From assembly GCA_036001465.1 (NCBI GenBank), contig DASYUH010000056.1:1-64000 (forward strand): a stretch of 64,000 nucleotides of DNA, given 5' to 3'. The position numbers and the translations under genes are program-made. This DNA is from Candidatus Polarisedimenticolia bacterium. GTDB taxonomy: Bacteria > Acidobacteriota > Polarisedimenticolia > Gp22-AA2. Positions 9,490-17,900 of the stretch are shown here, one piece after another. The notes beneath the pieces are model-generated. The model ran no database searches, had not been told where the DNA came from, and was given only the letters and a program-made list of their open reading frames with translations. The number at the start of each line of letters is the position of its first letter. The first letter of the stretch is position 1.

Positions 9490-11337
9490 ATGGACCCGCA
9501 GACGCCCGCACGCCAGAAACTGGACGACCTGCCGGATGCCCCGGGGGTCTACCTGTACCGCGACCGGCGGGGGAGGGTGGTCTACGTCGGCAAGGCCCTG
9601 TCGCTCAAGAGCCGCGTCCGTTCCTATTTCCAGGCCGCCTCGGCCGGGCAGGCGCCGAAGACCGACGCGCTCCTCGACGAGATCCACGATCTCGAGTACA
9701 TCGTCACGCGCACAGAGGTCGAGGCGCTCATCCTCGAGAACAACCTCATCAAGAAGGAGCGCCCGCGCTTCAACATCAGGCTGCGGGACGACAAGAATTT
9801 TCCCTATCTCAAGATGACCACCGCCGAGCGCTTCCCGCGCGTCGTCCTGGTGCGCCGGGCGCGGCTGGACGGCAACGCCTATTTCGGGCCGTACGTGCCG
9901 GCCTCGACGGCGCGGCGCTCGATCCAGATGGTCGCCCGCCACTTCAAGGTCGCCACCTGCTACCTGGAGGACATGGACGGGACCCGCCCCCGCCCCTGCC
10001 TGCTGTTCCAGCTGAACCAGTGCCTGGGACCGTGCGCCGGCCTGGTCCAAGACGACGACTACCGCCAGGCGGTGCAGGACGCGCGCCTGTTCCTGGAGGG
10101 CCGCAACAAAGATTTGCTCAGGAGCCTTAAGGAAAGAATGCTCGCGGCCTCGGGCGAGGAAAACTTCGAGGCCGCGGCGCACTACCGGGACCTGGCGAAG
10201 AGCCTCGAGACCTCCTCCGAGAAGCAGCGGATCGCCTCGGTCGGGCTCGAGGAGGAGGACTACGTCGCCTTCCACCGCGAGAACGACCTGGCGTCGGTGC
10301 AGATCTTCCAGATGCGGGAGGGACACGTGCAGGCGCGCCGCGAGTTCTCGTTCGAGGGGATCCGCGAGGACGACGCCGAGTTCCTGGCCACCTGCCTGGC
10401 CCGTTATTTCGAGAGCGTGGACTACATCCCGAAGACCATCTGCGTGCCGCTCGAGCCGGCCTCGAAGCCGGTGCTGGAGGAATGGCTCTCGGCGCGGAAG
10501 GGATCGAGGGTGGCCATCCTGGCGCCGCAGCGCGGCCCGCGACGGCACCTGCTCGAGACGGCGGCGCGCAACGCGAAGATCTCCTTCGAGGCGATGTTCC
10601 GCGCGCCGCACACGTACGGCGTCGAGATCCTCGAGGGGCTCCAGGAGGCGCTCGGCCTGGACGAGCCGCCGCACCGCATCGAGTGTTTCGACATCTCGCA
10701 CGTCCAGGGGACCGACCAGGTAGCGTCCCTGGTGGTCTGGGAGGCCGGGCGGCCGAAGCGCTCGGACTGCCGCCGCTTCAAGGTGAAGACCGTGGAGGGA
10801 AGCGACGACTTCGCCGCCATGGCCGAGGTCGTCGGCCGCCGCTACGCCCGCCTCCTGGCGGAAGGGAAGGACCTGCCCGACCTGGTCCTGATCGACGGCG
10901 GCAAGGGACAGCTCTCGTCGGCCGCGTCGGTCCTGGAGCGGCTGGGCGTCGGGCACCTTCCGGTCGCCGCGATCGCCAAGCGCGAAGAGGAAATCTTCCT
11001 CGACGGGCGGAGCGAGTCGGTGCGCTTGCCGCACGACTCCCCGATCCTGCACCTCGTTCAGCGGATCCGGGACGAGGCCCACCGCTTCGCCGTCACCTAT
11101 CATCGCCGGGTGCGCTCCAGGCGGACCCTGGCCACCGAGCTGACCGGCATCGACGGGGTCGGCCCGCGGCGCGCCCGGCTCCTCCTGCGACGCTTCGGAT
11201 CGGTGCAGGGCGTGCGGGAGGCGCCGCTCGAGTCGATCGCCGAGGCCGTGGGCAGAAGCCTCGCCGAGAGGATCAAGTCTCATCTGGACGGCGCCCCTGC
11301 GAAGTCTCCTGACGCCCGTGAGCGGCCTATGTTATAG
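9490..11337 (+). CDS. uvrC: Excinuclease ABC subunit C
   Basis: 615 residues. The dual-incision nuclease of excision repair. In order: GIY-YIG nuclease (PGVYLYRDRRGRVVYVGKA, near the N-terminus), a Cys-rich segment (PRPCLLFQLNQCLGPCAG), a UVR motif (EENFEAAAHYRDLA), the RNase H-like 5' nuclease (ECFDISHVQGTDQVAS) and a helix-hairpin-helix pair (LTGIDGVGPRRARLLLRRFG). It sits 10 bp after uvrB, so the two are co-transcribed. Its last codons contain a TATAGT box that may serve the next gene. Confidence 0.98.
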   Translation: MDPQTPARQKLDDLPDAPGVYLYRDRRGRVVYVGKALSLKSRVRSYFQAASAGQAPKTDALLDEIHDLEYIVTRTEVEALILENNLIKKERPRFNIRLRDDKNFPYLKMTTAERFPRVVLVRRARLDGNAYFGPYVPASTARRSIQMVARHFKVATCYLEDMDGTRPRPCLLFQLNQCLGPCAGLVQDDDYRQAVQDARLFLEGRNKDLLRSLKERMLAASGEENFEAAAHYRDLAKSLETSSEKQRIASVGLEEEDYVAFHRENDLASVQIFQMREGHVQARREFSFEGIREDDAEFLATCLARYFESVDYIPKTICVPLEPASKPVLEEWLSARKGSRVAILAPQRGPRRHLLETAARNAKISFEAMFRAPHTYGVEILEGLQEALGLDEPPHRIECFDISHVQGTDQVASLVVWEAGRPKRSDCRRFKVKTVEGSDDFAAMAEVVGRRYARLLAEGKDLPDLVLIDGGKGQLSSAASVLERLGVGHLPVAAIAKREEEIFLDGRSESVRLPHDSPILHLVQRIRDEAHRFAVTYHRRVRSRRTLATELTGIDGVGPRRARLLLRRFGSVQGVREAPLESIAEAVGRSLAERIKSHLDGAPAKSPDARERPML

Positions 11338-11347
11338 TCCCGCCCCG

Positions 11348-12319
11348 ATGGCGAAGAACGGCCCGTCGTTCTTGTCTTCGGCACCCGGCCAGATTCTCAT
11401 CCTGTTGTTCATCGTGGTCGCCGTCTGGGCCGGCGGGGCCGGGTTCTTTCTCTACAAAGTGACCCACCCCGCGCGCCAGACGACGCCGATCGACCCGGCC
11501 GATCTCCTGCTGCGGACGGAGGACGTCACCTTCCGCACCTCCGATGGCATCGTGCTGTCCGGCTGGCTGGTCAAGGGGGTGCCGAAGGCCCCGGTCATCA
11601 TCCTTTGTCACGACCTGGGAGGTTCGCGGTCGAGCCTGCTCGGCTCGGCGGTCTCCCTGAACCGGTCCGGATACCCGCTCCTGGTGTTCGATTTCCGCGG
11701 TCACGGCGCCTCGACCGGATCGGGCGCAACCCTGGGGATCGACGAGACCAGGGATATCCAGGCGGCTGTCGACTTCCTGAAGACACGCTCGGACATCGAC
11801 AGCAGCCGGATCGGGCTGTGGGGCATCGGCATGGGGGCGTATGCGGGGGCACGGGCGGCGCTCGACAACCCCGCGATCGTGGCCCTCGCGCTCGATTCGA
11901 TCTACCCGGACGTGGCCACCCAGGTCGACCGATTGGGGCGCGCCAGCGTCCCTCCGGCGCTCCATTTCGTGATGCCGGCGCTGAGGGCCGCCTGCAGGCC
12001 TCTTCTTTCCCTGCGCCCGTCCGGGGCGACGCTCGAGGGGGCGCTCAACCGGCTGGCGGATCGGGACATTCTCCTGATCGCCGCGGCCGATCCCCCCGAT
12101 CGCTTCAGCGAGCAGAAGACGCTCTACGAGGCGATACCGGAGGGGCCGCAGGGGGGCAAGAACTTCCTGCAGCTGAAGGCCTCCGTGGTGACGGGGCTGT
12201 ACGCCGAAGACAAGAAGACCTACGACGACGCCATCGTCCGATTCTTCTCGACCAACCTTCCGAAATCCTCCGGGGTGAAGGTCCCGGCGGGGAAGCCGAT
12301 CCAGGTCCTGGAGCGCTGA
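11348..12319 (+). CDS. Membrane-anchored alpha/beta-hydrolase-fold protein lacking the catalytic serine
   Basis: 323 residues. An N-terminal membrane helix (about 15-36) is followed by an alpha/beta-hydrolase fold: FRTSDGIVLSGWLVKG, the oxyanion-hole-like HDLGGS (88-93) and VFDFRGHGAST are typical of the BAAT/DLH-like group. The nucleophile elbow reads GIGMG (159-163) where active enzymes have GxSxG, so Ser is replaced by G161 and hydrolysis by the usual mechanism is unlikely. The start is ATG 11348; a TATAGT box ends 8 nt before it, suggesting its own promoter and a nearly leaderless mRNA. Role unknown, perhaps binding or structural. Confidence 0.8.
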   Translation: MAKNGPSFLSSAPGQILILLFIVVAVWAGGAGFFLYKVTHPARQTTPIDPADLLLRTEDVTFRTSDGIVLSGWLVKGVPKAPVIILCHDLGGSRSSLLGSAVSLNRSGYPLLVFDFRGHGASTGSGATLGIDETRDIQAAVDFLKTRSDIDSSRIGLWGIGMGAYAGARAALDNPAIVALALDSIYPDVATQVDRLGRASVPPALHFVMPALRAACRPLLSLRPSGATLEGALNRLADRDILLIAAADPPDRFSEQKTLYEAIPEGPQGGKNFLQLKASVVTGLYAEDKKTYDDAIVRFFSTNLPKSSGVKVPAGKPIQVLER

Positions 12320-12424
12320 TCCCCGGGGCCCTCCTCGGACACACTCCTGGCCGGACGATTACGGGATCGGCATGCCCAGGCGAGAGAAGTGCCACCCTGT
12401 GTGCCTTTTTACACGCAGAATGAT

Positions 12425-12454
12425 TTGGACAGGAGGGGGGGATCGGAGTATATT
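12425..12454 (+). promoter_or_regulatory. Predicted promoter for the HprK-PqqD-radical SAM operon
   Basis: TTGGAC (12425-12430), an 18 bp spacer and TATATT (12449-12454) lie about 66 bp before the ATG at 12521. The spacer contains AGGAGGGGGG, which looks like a ribosome-binding site but has no canonical start codon at the right distance. The stretch 12320-12520 otherwise holds only a 31-codon ORF (12372-12467) with no recognisable features. Confidence 0.45.
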
Positions 12455-12520
12455 TCGCCCGACCTAGAAGCCATCTGCATCGATCGGGTCGGCGCCAACC
12501 TGGGGGTTCGCGACCACGTG

Positions 12521-13450
12521 ATGTCATCTGGTGTGGAAATCAGCCCCGCACTCGTACGGGGCGAGTTCCGGCCGGACGAGGGGTACTTTACCTTGCCCGC
12601 GGAGACCTTCGGGCCCCGGTCCGTCAGCCTGTCCATCGGCCCGATCGTCATCGGGATCGAGGGCCTGTCCGGGCATCAGGCGGAGGCGCTCGGCTCCCGG
12701 TACCGTCCTTTCGTGGTCCTGGAGGCGGGGGACCCGGATGTCCGCGTCTCGCTGCGGAAGGCGGGAGTCGACCGGTTCCTGGAGTTCCGCGGAGGCCCCG
12801 GCGGAGAGACCTACCGGCTCGAGAGCCGCCTGAGCGGCCCGAGGCTGACGCTCTGGTCGTACGAGTTCGCCGGCTTCATCGAGGCGACCGCCCATCGTGC
12901 CGAGCTGGCGCTCACCCGCGACGACGGGGCGCTGTTCGACCGCGGACTGGAGAACTTCCTGCGGGTCGTGACGGCGTCGTTCATCCTCGAGCGGGACGGT
13001 TTCCTGCTGCACGCCGCCGGCGTCGTGCGCGGGGGAAAGGCCTATGTCTTCTTCGGGCCCTCGGGGAGCGGCAAGACCACGGTGACGGACCTGTCGCCGG
13101 ACGACGTGGTCCTGAGCGACGACCTGACGCTTCTGATCCGGACCGGCGGGGGATACGAAGCGGCCGGGATCCCGTTCGGCCTGGCGCACCATCGGATGCC
13201 GGAGACGCGCGCGTCGTTCCCGGTGGCGTCGTTGAACCGGCTGGTGCAGAGCGCCGAGGTGCGTCGCGAGATGCTGCCGGGCGCGCGGGCCGTCGCGGAG
13301 GTGGCCGGCAGCCTCCCCTTCGTCATGCAGGAGACGCGGCAGGCGGCGCGGGCGGTCGACGTGGTGGCACGGGCGCTCGAGGCGCTGCCTGTCTGGCGGC
13401 TGCACTTCCGCAAGGACGGCGATTTCTGGAACGTCGTCGAGGAGCCGTAG
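12521..13450 (+). CDS. HPr kinase/phosphorylase-like protein (copy 2)
   Basis: 309 residues from ATG 12521. The frame is open further upstream to a GTG at 12389, but the predicted promoter lies inside that extension, so I prefer the shorter form. It has a P-loop GPSGSGKTT (179-187), LSDDLTLLI (DD200-201) and the ending LHFRKDGDFW, all shared with the copy at 6452-7372. It lies 6 bp before a PqqD-like gene and in an operon with a radical SAM gene, a context typical of peptide natural-product loci. It probably phosphorylates a small molecule or peptide side chain; the acceptor is not known. Confidence 0.85.
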   Translation: MSSGVEISPALVRGEFRPDEGYFTLPAETFGPRSVSLSIGPIVIGIEGLSGHQAEALGSRYRPFVVLEAGDPDVRVSLRKAGVDRFLEFRGGPGGETYRLESRLSGPRLTLWSYEFAGFIEATAHRAELALTRDDGALFDRGLENFLRVVTASFILERDGFLLHAAGVVRGGKAYVFFGPSGSGKTTVTDLSPDDVVLSDDLTLLIRTGGGYEAAGIPFGLAHHRMPETRASFPVASLNRLVQSAEVRREMLPGARAVAEVAGSLPFVMQETRQAARAVDVVARALEALPVWRLHFRKDGDFWNVVEEP

Positions 13451-13456
13451 GGGACC

Positions 13457-13735
13457 ATGGATCAGGGGGCCGTTCTGACGAGGAACCCGAGCGCGGCGTA
13501 TCGCGTCTACGACGGCCAGGCGACCGTCGTCATGCCGGACCGGGCCGAGGTGAAGGTGATCAATGCGATCGGCAGCGTCATCTGGGATAAGATCGACGGC
13601 AGGCGGACGGTGGGCCAGATCGTCGAGTCGGCCCTGGAAACGGTCCTCGAAGGCTACGACGTGGCCCCGGACGTGGCGCGCCGGGACATCCTGACGTTTC
13701 TCGGCGATCTGCGGGAACACGGAATGGTGAGCTGA
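13457..13735 (+). CDS. PqqD-like peptide-recognition (RRE) protein
   Basis: 92 residues, the usual size of stand-alone PqqD proteins. Diagnostic features are LTRNPSAAYRVYDGQATVVMP near the start, AIGSVIWDKIDGRRTVGQIV (W43 and the DG turn) and DILTFLGDLREHGMV at the end. PqqD-type domains bind the leader of a precursor peptide and hand it to the modifying enzyme. It ends 1 bp before the radical SAM gene. Since pqqA, pqqB, pqqC and pqqE homologues are not seen here, it is unlikely to serve PQQ synthesis. Confidence 0.9.
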   Translation: MDQGAVLTRNPSAAYRVYDGQATVVMPDRAEVKVINAIGSVIWDKIDGRRTVGQIVESALETVLEGYDVAPDVARRDILTFLGDLREHGMVS

Positions 13736-13736
13736 G

Positions 13737-14843
13737 ATGGCGAACGCGCTGCAGGAGATCACGATCCGCAACTGGAATCGCGCCGTGCCGATGTCGGCGC
13801 TGTTCGAGCTGACCTTCGTGTGCAACCACGCCTGCTCCTTCTGCTACAACTGCCCGACCGGCCAGAAGGAGATGACCACCCGGGAGGTCTTCGACGCCCT
13901 GCAGAAACTGGCCGACTTCAACATCCTCTACCTGACGCTGACGGGGGGCGAGCCCCTGGTGCGCAAGGACTTCTTCGAGATCGCCGCGCGGGCGCGCGAG
14001 CTCGGCTTCGCGCTGCGCATCTACACCAACGCCTACCTGATCGACGAGGCGATGGCGAAGAGGATCAAGGACGTCGCCAACCCGATCGAGATGGAGATCA
14101 GCATCCACGGCGCGAAGCCCGAGACGCACGACAAGCTGACCTGCGTCCCCGGGTCGCTGCAGCGCGTGGTCAACGCGGTGAAGCACCTGCGCGCTCAGGG
14201 GATCAAGGTGAACCTCAAATGCCCGATCACCCGGGACAACCAGGCCGAGGTGCTCGACCTGCACCGGCTGGCCCGGGAGCTGGGGGTGGTCATCATCTTC
14301 GACCCGGTGATCACGCCGCGCGACGACGGCGACAAGGACCCGCTCTCCCTCATGGCCAGCGACGAGTTCCTGAAGTCCTACTGGTCGGATCCCGCCTACG
14401 CGGCGGCGCGCATGGAGCCGGTGCCGTCCCCGCGCTCGGATGCGCCGGGCGAGGCGGTGTGCGGCACGGGCCGATCGTCGTTCGCCATCGATCCGTACGG
14501 CAGCATCTATCCCTGCGTGCAGTGGCGCCGCAAGGTGGCCAACATAAAAGACGTCGCGTCCCTCAAGGAGATCTGGCACACGTCGCCGGTCCTGATGGAG
14601 GTGCGCCAGACCGCGGTGGAGATGGCCGACAAGCTCCGGGACATGCATCACGAAGGACAGTCCGGCGGCTTCTGCAATTTCTGCCTGGGAGTGGCGGATC
14701 TTCAAGCCGGCGACCCGAAGGCCTACTACCCGCAGGCCGCCAAGAACGCCGAATACAGGAAGCAGGCCTACGAAGCCTGGAAAGAGAAGACGGGAGAAAC
14801 GCTCGAGGATGCCGGGGGAATCCTCAGCAAGTGCAGCATGTGA
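13737..14843 (+). CDS. Radical SAM enzyme with SPASM-like C-terminus
   Basis: 368 residues. CNHACSFC (C29, C33, C36) binds the SAM-cleaving 4Fe-4S cluster; TLTGGEPLVR is the SAM-binding GGEP motif. C-terminal cysteines C242 and C260 (CGTG...GSIYPC), CNFC (C313, C316) and C366 near the end fit a SPASM or reduced-SPASM domain carrying an extra cluster, as in PqqE and peptide-modifying enzymes. It sits directly after the PqqD-like gene, as expected for a RiPP maturase with a separate recognition protein. The product is unknown; a peptide crosslink, epimerisation or related change is the usual outcome in this superfamily. Confidence 0.9.
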   Translation: MANALQEITIRNWNRAVPMSALFELTFVCNHACSFCYNCPTGQKEMTTREVFDALQKLADFNILYLTLTGGEPLVRKDFFEIAARARELGFALRIYTNAYLIDEAMAKRIKDVANPIEMEISIHGAKPETHDKLTCVPGSLQRVVNAVKHLRAQGIKVNLKCPITRDNQAEVLDLHRLARELGVVIIFDPVITPRDDGDKDPLSLMASDEFLKSYWSDPAYAAARMEPVPSPRSDAPGEAVCGTGRSSFAIDPYGSIYPCVQWRRKVANIKDVASLKEIWHTSPVLMEVRQTAVEMADKLRDMHHEGQSGGFCNFCLGVADLQAGDPKAYYPQAAKNAEYRKQAYEAWKEKTGETLEDAGGILSKCSM

Positions 14844-14906
14844 GAGGCTCCACATCACGCTGCGCCTCCCAGAAGAGGTGATCGCCGGGTCCCGACCCGG
14901 CGGGCC

Positions 14907-17900
14907 ATGCGCTCGTCACATATCCTCCGAATCCTCATCATCGGCGCCCTGAGCGCCCTCGTCATGGCTCCGGGCAGCGGCGCCCCATCGCTGCACCAGG
15001 GGAGCGCCCATCTGCGCCTGAAGGCGGGGCAACCGGTCCTGGAGCCGGCCGACCAGGGCCGCCGCGTCGTGCCGCGGCTGCCCGGATTCGGAACGGCGAG
15101 CCTCCCCGGTCAGCCGATGCTGCCGATCAAGGTCCTGATGGTGGCGATCCCCGAAGGGAGCGTCCCGGAGCTGAGGGTCCTGTCGGCCCCGTCGGAGCTG
15201 CTCGGCGCCCTGGACGTCGCCCCGGCGCCGCGCGTCCGGGTGCCGGAGCGGCTGGAGCGGCCGCGTGGCGTCGGCCGGAAGGACCGCGGCCAGGGACACG
15301 ACAGAAACGATGCGGCCCTGCAGGACTACGAGGACGACTTCACGGCCGACGCGGAGGTCGACGGGCGGGACGAGGACTTCCCCGCCGCGGTGGTCCGGCT
15401 GGGAAGCATCGGATACCTGCGGGAGCAGCGCTACGTGGAGGTCCTCTTCTCGCCGGTCCTCTACAACCCCGTGCGGGGCCAGGCCCGGCTGGTGCGCGAG
15501 TTGGAGGCGGACGTGGTCTTCGACCTGCCGGACGGTTCCGTCCCATCCGGCGGCGGGCCCTTCGAGCCCGATCCGCTGTTCGAGAACACCTACCGCGACA
15601 GCCTGGTGAACTACGAGCAGGGGAAGCTGTACCGCGTCCGGCGCGGTGAAGCGGCCCCGGACGCGACGGCAGCCCCGGACACCACGGCGGCGTCGACCGC
15701 CGGGACGATCGAATCGGCGCCGGCGGCGGCGACGGGGGCCGTGCGCTACAAATTGTCGGTGTCACGGCCGGGAATCTACCGGCTCAGCCAATCCTACTTG
15801 ATGCTCCACGCCCCGGAGATGGTCACGGCCAACCCGAAAGGGCTGATGCTGAGCGCCGAAGGGGTCGAGGTGCCGATCCTGATCCGCGACGCCTTCGGCA
15901 ATCCAGGTGAGGCGGACAACAGCTTCGACGCGGGAGACGTGCTCGAGTTCTACGGTCAGCCGAAGCGGGAGCTCGCCGCCCTCCCGAACCTCCCGACCAT
16001 CTTCCAGGCGAACGATTTCACCGACACCCAGGTCTACTGGCTGGAGGCGAAGGACCCCGCCGAACCCCGCAGGCGGATTCCCTCGGTGAGCGGCGCGCCG
16101 ACCACCCAGAGCCCTCCGATCGCGCCCCACTTCGAGGACCAGGCGGTGTGGGACGAGAACAACCTCTACCTGCCGCTCGAGGACAACGACCCGTTCTTCT
16201 CGGTGCCCTCCCTCCTCGCCGGAAGCACGCAGGCGACCCGCGACATCAGCATCCCGCTTCCCGGGATGGCGGCGGTCCCGGCGACCGCGACCCTGACGTT
16301 CCGGGTGCGTGGCGGATCCGACGTCTCCACCGTCAGTCTCGATCACCGCACGCGCGTCTGGGTGAACAACGACACGGGAGGAGGGAAGGACGACATCTGG
16401 GGGGACGGAGAGACCATCCTGTCGGACAGGTTAGACGAGGCGCAGTCGGTCCTGACCAACCCGACGACGGTCCACTTCAGCGCGCCCGGACAGGCCGGCG
16501 TCACACTCGACAAGCAGTACCTCGACAGCGTGACGATCCGCTACCGGCGCACCTTCGCGTCGACCGGGGACGTGCTCCCGTTCTCCTACCCGAACCAGGC
16601 GACGCGGTTCCAGGTGTCCGGATTCAGCGGTTCAACCGCGACGATTTTCGAGGTCTCGCGCACGCTCACGGGCAGCCTCGAGGCCGACCCCTCCCGGATC
16701 ACCGAGGCGCAGGCCGGCGGGGCGCCGACGACGCTGACCTTCGACGTGCCGCTCGACACGTCCTCCGGCGCCCCGGCGACGCGGTCCTTCATCGTGGCGG
16801 GTCCGGCGGGAGGACGGCTGCCCGACGGCATCGCGCGCGCCGCCGATCCGGTCCTCACGAACCCGGCGAACGCCGCCGACATCGTGGTGATCGCCGCGCG
16901 CAGCACCATCGACGATGCCCAGGGCGGCGCGCTCGACAACCTGCTCGCGTACAGGTTCCAGAGCCAGGGGCTCACCTCGAAGATCGTCTACGTCGACCAG
17001 ATCTACGACGAGTTCGCGTTCGGTCTCAGGAGCGTCACGAGCATCCGCGCCTTCCTGTCCTACGCCTTCGATAACTGGAGGGGGCCGGGCGGCACGGCGC
17101 GGCCGCCGTCGTTCGTTCTCATCGTGGGGGACGCCACCCCCGATTACAAGGACACGCTGCAGGACGCTGACTGGGTCGATCAGGTTCCGACGATGATGCT
17201 GTTCCAGAAGAACTCCATCCTGGGCTACTACAGCAGCGACAACTGGCTGGCCTCGTTCCGCGGCGCCGATCAGATCGCCGACATCTACCTCGGGCGGATC
17301 AGCACCAGGACGCCCCAGGCCGCGGCCGAGGTCTTCGACAAGATCAGGACGTACGAACAGTCGCCGCCGGCCGGTACGTGGAAAGGGCGCGCCGTGCTCC
17401 TGGCCGGGGACGGCAAGGACTCGCTCGAGACCGCGGATTTCGAAGCGGTGCAGGACAACCTGACGTCCGCCGATTTCTCGACCGCGCCGTACAGCGTTCC
17501 TTCCCCGCCGCTCTACCTCGCCCGTTCGCCCTGGAACCTGAACGCCGCGGCATTCAAGAACGCGCTCGTGAACGAGCTTCAGTCGGGGGCGGCGGTCCTG
17601 TCGTATGTCGGACACGGATCGTTCGAGACCTGGGGGGGAAAGCCGCAGACGACTTTCTTCACGACGCAGGATGCCCATGACCTGACCAATGGCGCGCCGA
17701 TCCCCTTCATGTTGAACATCAACTGCCTGGCCGGCGGCTTTCACTACCTGAGCGCGGTGGGGGCGATCGGGGAGGCGATGACCAACAACGCCAACGGCGG
17801 CGCCATCGCGACGCTCGCCCCCTCGGGCCTGTCGAACACGTTCGTGGGAGATGTCGCGACGCCGACCCTGTTCAGATCCCTGTTGGGAATCGGACGTGAC

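Noticed and set aside
9448-11283. 611-codon open frame on the minus strand
   Set aside because: Antisense of uvrC, no recognisable domain.
12372-12467. 31-codon ORF before the HprK-PqqD-radical SAM operon
   Set aside because: Considered as a precursor peptide; no ribosome-binding site and no leader-like or core-like motif.
12389-12520. Extra N-terminus on the HprK-like gene containing YISPDL, a YxxPxL-like motif
   Set aside because: It looked like a leader peptide, but the frame is continuous with HprK, has no separate start codon after the AGGAGGGGGG, and overlaps a plausible promoter, so it is probably untranslated.
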